Of a DNA stretch of 64,000 nucleotides, positions 34,910 through 44,263 are shown piece by piece. Where the stretch lies: assembly GCA_964609795.1 (NCBI GenBank), contig CAZSTC010000002.1, positions 1 through 64,000 on the forward strand, given 5' to 3'. A program made the translations under genes and the position numbers. Position 1 is the stretch's first letter. The number at the start of each line of letters is the position of its first letter. The DNA comes from UBA1412 sp964609795. Lineage in GTDB: Bacteria > Verrucomicrobiota > Verrucomicrobiia > Limisphaerales > UBA1412. The notes below the pieces were generated by a model. It did no database searches. It was not told where the DNA came from and worked only from the letters and a program-made list of their open reading frames with translations.

Positions 34910-36145
34910 ATGTTTAGGCAATGGTCATTGAGGGTTGTATTGGCTGCAGCTCTTTTTGCTTCACTAACGCAAGGATGCCGTTTGAGCGATAACGGCTGGA
35001 ATCAAAAAACAACTGCAGCTTGCCCCTGCTGGGATAAGGAAAAAATGGCAGAGATTGAAACATCTGTTCAAGATCGCATCAATAATGGAGATATACCAGG
35101 TGGCGTACTGCGGATTCATATGGAATCTTCCCGTACTACTGATCGCTATAGTAAAGCCCGTGTATATGAACGCACCGTCGTTTTTGGGGATAAAGCTTTG
35201 CAACCTAATGTGGAACCTAACTCTGAAGATACTATTTATGATTTAGCCTCTCTCACTAAAGTCGTTGCTACCGCTCCCAGTATCATGCTTTTGCAAGAAA
35301 GAGGGCTCATTGATGTCGATGCTCCTGCATCGCAATACTTGCCGTCTTTTACAAACAGCGCTCAAAAATCGATCACCGTTCGCCATTTGCTCACTCACAC
35401 TTCCGGTCTCAGGCCCGGTATCGGCTACAAAGGGTGGAGCGGCTACAATGCTGGAATCGCCACTGCCTGCAAGGAATTACCCAAGCAAGAACCCGGCACC
35501 CAGTTTGTATATAGCGACATTAATTTCATCCTGCTGGGTGAAATCGTCAGAACTGTCAGCAATAAACGGATTGATCAATTCGCGCTTGAGAATATTTATA
35601 AACCGCTCGGCATGGTGGATACTTGTTACAACCCGCCTTTGGAAAAAACAGATCGAATTGCCCCCACTCAGCTAACTGATGGAGCAATACTTCGAGGCGT
35701 GGTACATGACCCCACAGCACGTACGATGGATGGGGTTGCCGGACATGCCGGAATTTTCAGCACTATCGCTGATTTAGCTCTCTACAACAATATGCTGCTG
35801 CATGAAGGGCGATATGGTAAAAACCTGAAGAGACATCTTTTTAAACCTGAAACGATTCGCCTTATGGCTAGCACTCAATCTCCGGCCGGCTTGGAGGCCC
35901 AGCGAAGTCTGGGCTGGGATGTAGCCACAGGCTACAGCAGTCCTCGCGGAGATATTTTTCCTCCGGGTGAATCTTTTGGACATACGGGCTTTACCGGAAC
36001 CAGTATGTGGATTTTTCCTAAAGAAGGCATTTTTTATATCTTCCTCTCCAATAGGGTCCATCCCGATGGAAAGGGAAACGTGCTGGGTCTGCAGCGAGTT
36101 TTGGGAACGAAGATTGCTGAAATGAAGAGTCTCTTTCCGGAGTAG
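34910..36145 (+). CDS. Beta-lactamase-fold serine hydrolase (class C / AmpH-like), probable lipoprotein
   Basis: A 411-residue serine hydrolase of the class C beta-lactamase/DD-peptidase fold. The frame opens at 34856 but the ATG at 34910 is preferred: it starts a signal sequence (MFRQWSLRVVLAAALFASL) ending in the lipobox-like TQGC, and a TTGACA box lies just upstream (34875-34880). The active-site serine and lysine are in SLTK (DLASLTKVV), the tyrosine in VYSDINFILLGE and the third motif in GHTGFTGTS. These are intact, so peptidase, esterase or amidase activity on cell-wall fragments is plausible. It is divergent from the HGSNAT-like acyltransferase, and pairing of these two families suggests a joint cell-wall sugar role (inferred). 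Related proteins also include esterases. Confidence 0.82.
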   Translation: MFRQWSLRVVLAAALFASLTQGCRLSDNGWNQKTTAACPCWDKEKMAEIETSVQDRINNGDIPGGVLRIHMESSRTTDRYSKARVYERTVVFGDKALQPNVEPNSEDTIYDLASLTKVVATAPSIMLLQERGLIDVDAPASQYLPSFTNSAQKSITVRHLLTHTSGLRPGIGYKGWSGYNAGIATACKELPKQEPGTQFVYSDINFILLGEIVRTVSNKRIDQFALENIYKPLGMVDTCYNPPLEKTDRIAPTQLTDGAILRGVVHDPTARTMDGVAGHAGIFSTIADLALYNNMLLHEGRYGKNLKRHLFKPETIRLMASTQSPAGLEAQRSLGWDVATGYSSPRGDIFPPGESFGHTGFTGTSMWIFPKEGIFYIFLSNRVHPDGKGNVLGLQRVLGTKIAEMKSLFPE

Positions 36146-36194
36146 AAAAATCTATTAAATAACGTTCTCTCTTGGGTATTTAGCCCTTCCCGGG

Positions 36195-37094
36195 TTAACT
36201 TGGGACTATTATAGGGAGCCTTCTTGAAGCTATCCTGAAACTTACAGGAAGGTTTCCTGCCCATTCACCTTCGAGCTGAAAACTGCAACCCGCCCCTTGC
36301 AGACTCACATGTCGAGTCTGAAAAGTATATCTATCTTTAAGACAAAAATTTCCGCTCTTACAAAATCTCAATAAAATGCGGAAAAGCGTGGGGAAATTCA
36401 GTTTTGGGAAATATGTCACGTCTAAAAGGCCATCCTCAGTATTCGCATGGGGAAAGAGAATATGCTTACCTCCGTAATAACGGCCGTTGCCTACCAGCGC
36501 ACATTCACAAGAAAGTTTTTTCCCTTCCCATTCACAAGTCAAGTGCGGATGTCTTCCAATTAGCGCTCGAAAACCGGCAATCCAATAGGCTAATTTTCCC
36601 ACTTTCTTTTTTAATTCCCAACTCACCAGCTTCAGGCTAGCCGCATCAAAACCGGCACCTGCTAACTGGACAACGTAGCGAATATTCTCTTCACCCTCCC
36701 ATGGGCCAGCACCTTCTTTAACCTCAATTAAATCAATCAGTCGAGTTTTTCCTTCTTCGATTGCATTCCAGGCATCGGACACTTGCCACGGTAACTTATG
36801 TTCAAGTGCAAACACATTCGCCGTGCCAGAAGGAATTACCGCCAGTGAAGGTAATTTCTCAACTTTTGATCTCATCAGGCCATTCACTACTTCATAAATG
36901 GTCCCATCGCCTCCTACAGCAACAACGCAGTCAACTTCATTCAGAGCAGCCTGAGCTGCCAACTTCATAGCATGCCCCGCCCGTTGGGTCATGAGGAAAT
37001 CACATTTCCCCTTAAGGACACTCAAGCGATCGATCTGGCAGGATGCTTTTTGCCCCTTAGCTGCCGGGTTATATATGAGTGATATTTTTCTCAA
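36195..37094 (-). CDS. Diacylglycerol/lipid kinase family protein (DgkB/YegS/BmrU type)
   Basis: A 299-residue soluble lipid kinase with the DAGK catalytic domain: ISLIYNPAAKGQKA at the N-terminus, the nucleotide loop VAVGGDGTIYEVVNGLM, then LAVIPSGTANVFALE and ALVGNGRYYGGKHILFPHA. It would phosphorylate a diacylglycerol or similar lipid. In most members the loop reads GTGNDFA; here it is GTANVFA, a variant also seen in YegS-like proteins. The GH95 gene's stop overlaps the ATG by four bases (37091-37094), so the two are translated together, an odd pairing of a secreted fucosidase and a cytoplasmic lipid kinase. Confidence 0.87.
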   Translation of the reverse strand: MRKISLIYNPAAKGQKASCQIDRLSVLKGKCDFLMTQRAGHAMKLAAQAALNEVDCVVAVGGDGTIYEVVNGLMRSKVEKLPSLAVIPSGTANVFALEHKLPWQVSDAWNAIEEGKTRLIDLIEVKEGAGPWEGEENIRYVVQLAGAGFDAASLKLVSWELKKKVGKLAYWIAGFRALIGRHPHLTCEWEGKKLSCECALVGNGRYYGGKHILFPHANTEDGLLDVTYFPKLNFPTLFRILLRFCKSGNFCLKDRYTFQTRHVSLQGAGCSFQLEGEWAGNLPVSFRIASRRLPIIVPS

Positions 37095-40000
37095 TCTTTT
37101 AGATTCAAATCGGCATCCAGAACGTATACTTTTCGAGATTCAGTCGGGAAGCTAATCACCTTATCGTGATAGCGCAAGTGGCAAGTTTGCCCCGCATGAG
37201 AAAGGATGCTGACCTCATTCAAGAGCCCATTTGACCATGAAAGATTTACTTCAAAACCACCACGAGCACGAAGTCCACCCACGGAACCGGAACTCCAGGC
37301 AGCAGGCAATGTCGGCAAGAGGACTATTTGCTCTTCTGCGTGACTCTGAAGAAGCATCTCCATGACTGCGGCAGAACCTCCAAAGTTCCCATCAATCTGG
37401 AAAGGAGGATGATTATCAAACATATTGGGCAGAGTGCAACGTGCAAAGAGCTGCTGTAAATTCTTCCAGGCTAAATCGGAATCCTCAAACCGGGCTGCGA
37501 AATTAACGACCCAGGCTCGACTCCAACCGGTTCCACCACCGCCATTATTTAAGCGGGTATCAAGACTTTTTCTTAACGCTGTCGCGAGTTCAGGTGTCCC
37601 CCTCAAAGAAATTTGATGCCCCGGATGCAGTCCGTAAAAATGCGACATATGACGATGTCCGGGCTCAGCGTCATTGTAGTCCTCTACCCACTCCTGCAGA
37701 CGACCATCTTTAGGGCTGATTTGAAGCGGTGCTAGCTGCTGGAGTGCCTTTTTAACTTCAGAAACAAACTCTTTTTCAAACGCCCCGTCTCCAGCATCCA
37801 AAACCTTTGCCGCATCCAAGCAATTCTCAAATAAATCCCGGATAATCATCAAATCCATCGTTGCTGCATAAGTAAACTGCCCTCGGGTTCCGTCTGAGCG
37901 AATAAATGTATTCTCAGGAGAATGACTGGGATTGGTAACTAGGGCACCGGCAACAGGTGAGCCCTCTGGAGCAGGAACCAGGAAATCCAATACAAATAGC
38001 GCAGCTTCTTTCATAATCGGCCAAGCTCTGGTTTTTAGAAACTCTGTGTCGAGGCTGTAAAGATAATGCTCATAGGGATGGCGTGCCATCCAAGCTGCCG
38101 CCATTGGCCAAACGCCCCAAACTCCATCGACGGGTGCCGCTCCACGCCAAAGATCGGTATTATGATGGGCGACGAATCCACGAGCATTGTAATATTGACG
38201 AGCAGTGTCGGCGCCTGTGACACGCAAGTCATCAAGCAAATCGAAAAGCGGATAGTGGCACTCGGCCAGATTTCCAACCTCAGCCGGCCAATAGTTCATT
38301 TCTATATTGATATTAATGGTATATTTACTCCCCCACGCAGGAACCACATCTTTATTCCAAATGCCTTGCAGATTCGCAGGTTGAGTGCCGGGACGGCTGG
38401 CAGCGAGCAGCAAATAGCGGCCAAACTGCGTGTACAGTTCGGCAAAATGAGGATCATTCAAAGAACCTTGACTCTTTTTAATAGCCTCCACCCTTTCATC
38501 AGAGGGCAACTTCATAGCCTCTTCGGGCGCAATATATGATTGACGTTTATTATCTTTTGCATCGCCAGCCTCAATTTGAGGCGCACTGCCTTCAAGATGA
38601 AGCGCAACACGGTTCATATAACCGGCATGATCCACTTTGTGATCCGCTAAAATGGCTGAATAGGTCTTTTTAACAGCAGTATTCAAGTGAGAACGCCAGC
38701 GGGCTGCAGGGTCAGCACTGATATCCATGTAATTCACATAGCTGGTTGCTGCTGCAAAAAAGAACGTGATACAGTCGGCATTATGCACCTTTAGTTTATT
38801 ATCGCTGCACTCTAACTGTCCCCCATCCAGTTGAGCTTCCAGACACCCTTCAAAGCTCAAACCCATGCCTTTCAAATCTGTTTGTATTCCACGAACCTTT
38901 CCATCTCCTTCCCAGTGCCCGGCCATTAAGAGACGATTGCCACCTTCGTACATCAATTTATGCTGGAGAGGCGAACTGAGGCCTGCGCTCATAGTAACAG
39001 AGCCGGGTTTACTCCCGGTCACACGAACCACTAAAACCTGATCGACTGCGGAAATGAAGCTTTCACGAGTATAAGAGACTTCCCCAATTGTATACACCAC
39101 TCGGGCTACTCCGTTTTCAATGTCCAACTCACGGCGGTAGTTTTTCACCTCAGCATGATCCGGAAAACTCAGCAGCAAGTCACCCAAAGGCTGATAGGCC
39201 CGCTGATAAAGAGGATCACTCATAAACTCTCTATCGGCTAATTTTGTAGCTTCAGATGTTTTGCCTTCAAAAAGAAGTTTCTGAATTTCGGGCAAATATT
39301 GATAGGCGTTTTTCTTGTTATAGTTATGAGGCCTGCCTGACCAAAGGGTATCTTCATTTAGCTGAAATAAATCCTTTTTGACCCCGCCAAAAACCATTGC
39401 TCCCAAACGACCATTGCCCAAGGGTAAGGCTTGGTTCCAATCAGCTGCCGGCTGTCTATACCAAAGAGTCATACGAGGATTGGCCGGAGGTTCTGCTTTT
39501 CCTGCAAAAGTAAGAGGAGTTTCAGTATCGATTTTCGGTCCCCCAACCATTAAATTTTCAAACAGCTTTCTTCCTTTTACTTCAGAAAAAAGCCATGAGC
39601 CGACACACCCGGTTGCCCTCATCTTAAACATATCCTTTTCCTCTGCGGCAGACTTGATATATTCCGGGGATAATATGTCGTTATAAACCGAAGCTCTAGC
39701 AATCTCTCCCAAAAACCGATTTTGCCCGTCGCTGTCTGCACCAAAGCGCAACGGCACCTTGGAAAGAATCAAAGGCTTGAGCTCGGGCGCAGATGCATCG
39801 GCTACTTCTTTTCCGTTTAAATAAAGTTTAAAGAGTCCGCGTGATGCGCTAAAGACACCTGCAACGTGGCTCCACTCCCCGACCGGCAGCTTGGCATCAT
39901 AAGTAAGGGTTGCATGAGCCGTGATCATCCGCAGCGAGTTGTTCGGATACGTATCCAGCATGTAACCAACGCTCTGACCGGCAATAAGTTTATCTATGAT

Positions 40001-40192
40001 TCGCCCTCCGCCCGGAGATTGCTTTTCGGGCTTAATCCAGGCTTCAAGGGAAACGGTGTCTTTCAAGTCCAACGATGAAGAGAGCTCTACTTCAGGGATA
40101 GGGCTGGATGCAGTGAAACGCCAAGTTTCTCCAAAAACCGTGCTCATTGAGGCAGCAGCTATGAAAAATAGAACAAACGCAAACCTTCTCAT
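37091..40192 (-). CDS. Secreted LamG-GH95 alpha-L-fucosidase
   Basis: A 1033-residue exported enzyme. The frame opens at 40237, but the ATG at 40192 begins the signal peptide (MRRFAFVLFFIAAASMSTV, cleavage near VFG). Residues about 20-200 are a LamG/concanavalin-like domain (LDLKDTVSLEAWIKPE, YLNGKEVADASAPELKP). From about 240 to the end is a complete GH95: N-terminal beta-domain (ALPLGNGRLGAMVFGG, QLNEDTLWSG), helical (alpha/alpha)6 barrel (ANLQGIWNKDVVPAWGSKY, INIEMNYWPAEVGNL, AHHNTDLWRG, NPSHSPENTF) and C-terminal beta-domain. GH95 hydrolyses alpha-1,2-linked fucose or related galactose bonds by inversion, and the Asn/Asp/Glu catalytic context is present. Substrates may be algal fucoidan or plant xyloglucan side chains. 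No sulfatase, transporter or other fucose gene is close by. Confidence 0.92.
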   Translation of the reverse strand: MRRFAFVLFFIAAASMSTVFGETWRFTASSPIPEVELSSSLDLKDTVSLEAWIKPEKQSPGGGRIIDKLIAGQSVGYMLDTYPNNSLRMITAHATLTYDAKLPVGEWSHVAGVFSASRGLFKLYLNGKEVADASAPELKPLILSKVPLRFGADSDGQNRFLGEIARASVYNDILSPEYIKSAAEEKDMFKMRATGCVGSWLFSEVKGRKLFENLMVGGPKIDTETPLTFAGKAEPPANPRMTLWYRQPAADWNQALPLGNGRLGAMVFGGVKKDLFQLNEDTLWSGRPHNYNKKNAYQYLPEIQKLLFEGKTSEATKLADREFMSDPLYQRAYQPLGDLLLSFPDHAEVKNYRRELDIENGVARVVYTIGEVSYTRESFISAVDQVLVVRVTGSKPGSVTMSAGLSSPLQHKLMYEGGNRLLMAGHWEGDGKVRGIQTDLKGMGLSFEGCLEAQLDGGQLECSDNKLKVHNADCITFFFAAATSYVNYMDISADPAARWRSHLNTAVKKTYSAILADHKVDHAGYMNRVALHLEGSAPQIEAGDAKDNKRQSYIAPEEAMKLPSDERVEAIKKSQGSLNDPHFAELYTQFGRYLLLAASRPGTQPANLQGIWNKDVVPAWGSKYTININIEMNYWPAEVGNLAECHYPLFDLLDDLRVTGADTARQYYNARGFVAHHNTDLWRGAAPVDGVWGVWPMAAAWMARHPYEHYLYSLDTEFLKTRAWPIMKEAALFVLDFLVPAPEGSPVAGALVTNPSHSPENTFIRSDGTRGQFTYAATMDLMIIRDLFENCLDAAKVLDAGDGAFEKEFVSEVKKALQQLAPLQISPKDGRLQEWVEDYNDAEPGHRHMSHFYGLHPGHQISLRGTPELATALRKSLDTRLNNGGGGTGWSRAWVVNFAARFEDSDLAWKNLQQLFARCTLPNMFDNHPPFQIDGNFGGSAAVMEMLLQSHAEEQIVLLPTLPAAWSSGSVGGLRARGGFEVNLSWSNGLLNEVSILSHAGQTCHLRYHDKVISFPTESRKVYVLDADLNLKD

Positions 40193-40276
40193 ACGGGGAT
40201 TATGGTACTCTGGCCATGTTAAAGAAAGAAAAAACAACGCCTATGAACCCATAAACAGGGGCAAGCAGAAAACTTG

Positions 40277-41686
40277 TTAATTGTTTGAACCTTGATTGGG
40301 GACTTTTTCAGATTGAGGCGACAGCTCAATTGCGCCTTTCCAGCCAAAATGCGCTTTAAAATAATAAAGAGGATTCAATTCCGAGAGAGCCCGAGGGGAT
40401 TCATTTACTGAGGACTGATAGGTCATGTCTTCAGGCTTAAAATCCACGAAGTTCATTTGCCTTATTTCAAAGGCATTTCGGAGCATTCTGATACGGTTCC
40501 AATCAAAACCCACACAGCGTGCCACGGCACAATCCACCGCAAGCGGATGAGTTCCGGCTATAATTAAACCTGACCGCACAGGGTCCGGAGACATCGGTCC
40601 ATTGCCCTCACCTCCAATAATACCATCCACTATTGTCAAATAACGAAGTGGCTTAACCCGAGGCTGAGCTGCTCCATTAAAGTAAAAAAAACCTTTGTTC
40701 AAATCCAGTACCATCCGCCAACAGGTATCGTTGCCATACCAGTTGCCGGACCGCACTACACTTTGAGTGTCACCAAAAAAAAAGCGCCCCAAGGATTTGA
40801 TGGGCACAAAAACTCGTGCTAAAAGCGGATACTTAACCATCCAACGCTTAGCTGCCCCCATCCAGGAGTGCTCCAGTTTTGCCTTAGTTGTGCTGGAGGG
40901 AAACTGATCCCCCCCCAGATCCGGGGTCCCCTCGGTATGATGAGGAAGCCAATTTTTATTGGCATTAATACCGACTAAATTTTTCAAAGCGCACGTAATG
41001 CCCACTTTTTTATGGGTTTTCATTTTCGGAATGTTGATAAAAACATCCGCATCCATAGGTGTGCGGCAAAGCAGGTATTCATGATTACTGTTCGCGTGCT
41101 TTCGGTTTGTTTCACCCACATCGACCGAAGCACCGAAAAGTTTTCCCAAACCTTTAAATTGAAAAAATTCACTGGCTTCATCTAAATGGAGGTGAGTTGA
41201 CCCCTGAGGGTCACCGGGAAGCTTCTTTTTGGAAACAGTTATCCCATCAACCCCATGCCATTCCTCAGGACGAAGGTCCAAGAGAGAAATGCTAACTTTC
41301 GGATGCAAACTTCGAAGCCGCTCGATCATCTCATCCAACTTGCAATACTCACGAATTTTTTCAAAGGAGGAATCGGTCTGAGGGGCATCGCAAATTGTAA
41401 TTTTCCCGGATTCATTCAGCCGTGAAGCAGCCCAATCGGCGGTTGCTTCAATTACGCTTGGGTGTGTAATCACGTGCTCCCAATTGCCGGGCATGGGATG
41501 GCGTTCATCGTGTTCCTTAACCCAATTGGGCTTAATCACCACATGGTCCCCCGGAGAAATAAAAGACTCTGATAGATGTAATATATCAATAGCCTGAAGC
41601 ACTAGCGTTTTTACATCTGAACGGTTTGCATAATCTGTGCAACCTTTACAAATCGCTACATTAGAAGGAAGAGGATGGTTTTTCAT
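40277..41686 (-). CDS. DUF362 domain protein
   Basis: A 469-residue protein of the DUF362 family. Conserved landmarks are VVIKPNWV near the N-terminus, THPSVIEATADW, VFINIPKMKTHKKVGITCAL, KNLVGINANKNWLPHH and VDGIIGGEGNGPMSPDPVRS, with GTHPLAVDCAVARCVGFD in the C-terminal half. Many family members have a ferredoxin domain at one end; this one has none and only the isolated CKGC near residues 14-17, so it is probably not an iron-sulfur protein. The function of the family is unknown. Its ATG overlaps the acpS stop by four bases, placing it in the POT-TauE-AcpS unit, and the GH95 gene follows after about 85 bases. Confidence 0.87.
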   Translation of the reverse strand: MKNHPLPSNVAICKGCTDYANRSDVKTLVLQAIDILHLSESFISPGDHVVIKPNWVKEHDERHPMPGNWEHVITHPSVIEATADWAASRLNESGKITICDAPQTDSSFEKIREYCKLDEMIERLRSLHPKVSISLLDLRPEEWHGVDGITVSKKKLPGDPQGSTHLHLDEASEFFQFKGLGKLFGASVDVGETNRKHANSNHEYLLCRTPMDADVFINIPKMKTHKKVGITCALKNLVGINANKNWLPHHTEGTPDLGGDQFPSSTTKAKLEHSWMGAAKRWMVKYPLLARVFVPIKSLGRFFFGDTQSVVRSGNWYGNDTCWRMVLDLNKGFFYFNGAAQPRVKPLRYLTIVDGIIGGEGNGPMSPDPVRSGLIIAGTHPLAVDCAVARCVGFDWNRIRMLRNAFEIRQMNFVDFKPEDMTYQSSVNESPRALSELNPLYYFKAHFGWKGAIELSPQSEKVPNQGSNN

Positions 41687-42111
41687 GTCAAAGACGTGGT
41701 TTCATTTGGTTTTTGAGGCATCGTATTAGAAACATAAGACTCCAGAACGACAAATGAGATTGCGTGAGATTCTGTATGAGAGAGTGAGACGTGGATATGT
41801 GATATTTGACGTTCTCGCTGAATTATTGCTGCTTCATCGTGGAGGATAAAAAAAGGGGCTCCATTTTCAGCAGACGAGATTTCTACATTTTGAAAATTAA
41901 CCTCCCCAAAAATACCTGTTCCCAAAGCTTTGGCTAAGGCCTCTTTTGCGGCAAAACGGGCCGCTATTTTTTGAATCCTATTGGCGGAAGCGTTACAGCA
42001 TTGAATTTCATCAGGACGTAAAATTTTCCTGAGAAAAACGTCGCCGAACTTTTCTACCAAACGCCCTATTCTCTTAACCTCTACTATGTCTGTACCGACA
42101 CCTACTACCAT
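41683..42111 (-). CDS. acpS: Holo-[acyl-carrier-protein] synthase
   Basis: A 142-residue enzyme that transfers the phosphopantetheine arm from coenzyme A to acyl carrier protein. It has GVGTDIVEVKRIGRLVEKFG with the metal-binding aspartate, and RFAAKEALAKALGTGI with the catalytic Glu/Lys. VSLSHTESHAISFVVLE is the C-terminal family motif. The ATG at 42111 is chosen over the GTG at 42117 because a GGAAG ribosome site lies at normal distance. The C-terminal ~18 residues after FVVLE are a non-conserved tail. It sits between the half-size TauE/SafE gene and the DUF362 gene, with a four-base overlap to the latter. Confidence 0.92.
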   Translation of the reverse strand: MVVGVGTDIVEVKRIGRLVEKFGDVFLRKILRPDEIQCCNASANRIQKIAARFAAKEALAKALGTGIFGEVNFQNVEISSAENGAPFFILHDEAAIIQRERQISHIHVSLSHTESHAISFVVLESYVSNTMPQKPNETTSLT

Positions 42112-42120
42112 AATCACTTC

Positions 42121-42483
42121 CTACAGAATCAATTTTATGGCGACAAAAATGAGCAGTAAACCAAATATCTTTTTTAATACAGGAACGCTTAGCCAGTGGC
42201 AAAGATATACACCCAGCTGAGCGCCAACGATAGCTCCTATCACAATCAGAATGATAAGCCCCCAATGTGTGATAGGAGACTCTTTCAAATGTCCAAATAC
42301 TCCGGAAAGAGCCGTCGGAATAATTACGATTAGAGAGGCAATAACAGCTTGTCTGAAATCAAATTTGAGCAAAGTGAGCATTAAAGGGATCAAAACAACG
42401 CCCCCTCCAATACCCAAAAGCCCACTGGTGGTCCCGGCTATCAAACCTACAAGCACGGCCAATATACAAGTTAATAGAGCCAT
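42121..42483 (-). CDS. Half-size TauE/SafE family membrane protein
   Basis: A 120-residue protein with four membrane segments, corresponding to one half of a TauE/SafE sulfite/organosulfonate exporter. It carries the family start GLIAGTTSGLLGIGGGVVLI and the second-half element GAIVGAQLGVYL. Full-length members have two such halves (about 240-260 residues); short single-repeat proteins are known and probably dimerise. No frameshift or remnant of the other half is seen upstream or downstream, so this looks like a genuine short form. Its start abuts the POT transporter stop with no spacer, and AcpS begins nine bases after its stop. Confidence 0.8.
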   Translation of the reverse strand: MALLTCILAVLVGLIAGTTSGLLGIGGGVVLIPLMLTLLKFDFRQAVIASLIVIIPTALSGVFGHLKESPITHWGLIILIVIGAIVGAQLGVYLCHWLSVPVLKKIFGLLLIFVAIKLIL

Positions 42484-44145
42484 TTATTCAATTTCTCTTG
42501 TTACTTTCCTCACCCTTCCGGACAAAATAAAAAGCAATCCAGCCACTCCCAGCGCAAACCAGACTATCTTCATAAACTGCTCGGAAATCAGCACCCCTTG
42601 GCTCTTTTTTTGATCCGCAATGGGTGAAGCTTGCTGCGTCATAATTGTTCCTTCTTTTTGCGAAATATCCGTGGCTGGAGGAACAGCTATTGCCGGCGTT
42701 TCAACAGATTCGACAATTGCAACAGAGGGCTGAGCATTGTCGACTTCGTGGATATTACCGGCGATAAGCCCCGCTATTAAATTGCCCAGCGCACTGGATA
42801 AAAACCAGATGCCCATCATCTGCCCAACCAATCTTTTTGGAGAAAGTTTGGAAACTGTACTTAGTCCTACAGGGCTCAAACAAAGCTCTCCCAGTGTATG
42901 AATAAGATAGGTGGAAATCAACCACGTAGGCCATACCTGCACCTGGTCATTCACGATTCGAGCGCCTGCAGCTATAACTAAAAAGCCTAAAGCCAGCAAA
43001 AGCAGACCAATAGCAAATTTGATGATAAGCGGTGGGTTGCAATTGTACTTGGCCAATGCAGGCCATGCAGAAGCAACCATCGGCGCCAGAAGAACAATGA
43101 AAATAGGGTTCAGCGATTGAAACCAGCTTGCAGGTACAGGATTCAAATAACTGACCCATGCGGCAGGTAAAATTGCGGTCAATGCACCTAAATCACGGTA
43201 AGTATAGCGCTCAGCAAAGATGTTTAAAGATGAGCCTGCCTGCTCAAAACCAGAAAAGAACATAGCCGATGCCACAAAAAGCAAAACGATCACACCAACC
43301 CGCTTCATTTCTCCCTTTGTAAGCCCGGCAAAAAGAAAAGCATACAAAAAAAATGCCAGCGCTAAACCTAAAATCAGAATTGCAGCCTTTTCTGCTAGCA
43401 GGATTGGATTTAGAGAAACAGCTCCCGTCAGACATAGGCTTGCACCCAGCACTAAAACAAAGATCCCAACAACTAGGATGATCCAATCGCGTTTCTTTCC
43501 GATTGAACTCTCATCGAGTTTACGAGAATTAATTTTTACATTTATTTTTCCTATATCACCTAAATAATGACCTGTTAGCTTGAATTGAATCAGACCCAGA
43601 ATCATTCCTACCCCTGCGGCTCCAAAACCTAAATGCCAGTTGATATTCTCACCCAGGTACCCCACCAGAACAGATCCGAGGGCTGCTCCCACATTGATCC
43701 CCATATAGAAGATTGTAAATCCAGAATCTTGCCTTACCCCTCCCTCCGGATAAAGTTGGCCAACCATTACGCTGATGTTGGGCTTAAGCAAACCCGTTCC
43801 CATGACAACTAAAAGCAGGCCAAGAAAAAAAGTATGAATAGACGGAAGCACCAGGGTGAACTGTCCGATAATGATCAAAATGCCGCCCAAAAAAACAGCG
43901 TTACGAGCACCAATAAGCCGATCAGCCACCCACCCTCCCGGTAGGGAGGCTAAATAAATTGAAGCAGTATAGAGTCCATAAATAGCAGTGGCAGTTTTGT
44001 CGTTTAACCCCAAACCTCCATTTTGGACAAGGGCCGTGAGAAATAGAACGAGAAGACCTCTCATCCCATAAAAACTGAAGCGTTCCCACATCTCTGTAAA
44101 AAAAAGTGTGCGAAGCCCCCGGGGGTGGTTATTAAAACCTAACAT
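42484..44145 (-). CDS. POT-family proton-dependent oligopeptide transporter
   Basis: A 553-residue major-facilitator protein importing di- and tripeptides with protons. The ExxER motif in TEMWERFSFYGMRGLL, the PTR2 signatures LYTASIYLASLPGGWVADRL and FTIFYMGINVGAALGSVLVG, and about 12-14 membrane segments identify the POT family. The C-terminal domain shows LSPVGLSTVSKLSPKRLVGQ, also family-typical. A non-membrane insert near residues 465-520 (rich in V, A, T, E) before the last segment is longer than usual. It is the first gene of the run POT, TauE/SafE-half, AcpS, DUF362. It lies downstream of carB, from which it is separated by a terminator. Confidence 0.92.
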   Translation of the reverse strand: MLGFNNHPRGLRTLFFTEMWERFSFYGMRGLLVLFLTALVQNGGLGLNDKTATAIYGLYTASIYLASLPGGWVADRLIGARNAVFLGGILIIIGQFTLVLPSIHTFFLGLLLVVMGTGLLKPNISVMVGQLYPEGGVRQDSGFTIFYMGINVGAALGSVLVGYLGENINWHLGFGAAGVGMILGLIQFKLTGHYLGDIGKINVKINSRKLDESSIGKKRDWIILVVGIFVLVLGASLCLTGAVSLNPILLAEKAAILILGLALAFFLYAFLFAGLTKGEMKRVGVIVLLFVASAMFFSGFEQAGSSLNIFAERYTYRDLGALTAILPAAWVSYLNPVPASWFQSLNPIFIVLLAPMVASAWPALAKYNCNPPLIIKFAIGLLLLALGFLVIAAGARIVNDQVQVWPTWLISTYLIHTLGELCLSPVGLSTVSKLSPKRLVGQMMGIWFLSSALGNLIAGLIAGNIHEVDNAQPSVAIVESVETPAIAVPPATDISQKEGTIMTQQASPIADQKKSQGVLISEQFMKIVWFALGVAGLLFILSGRVRKVTREIE

Positions 44146-44211
44146 CCTGAAGTTTAGTATAAGAAAGTATAGCTGTAGTTCAAATTTTTAATTCTCAAAT
44201 ATTGAAGAAAA

Positions 44212-44234
44212 GAGGCGATTACATGAATCGCCTC
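44212..44234 (-). terminator. Rho-independent terminator of carB
   Basis: A perfect 9-base stem (GAGGCGATT / AATCGCCTC) with a 5-base loop, followed on the minus strand by TTTTCTT. It lies 30 bases after the carB stop and before the POT gene's promoter region. Confidence 0.8.
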
Positions 44235-44263
44235 ACACACACTAACGCACTGAAATATTACTG

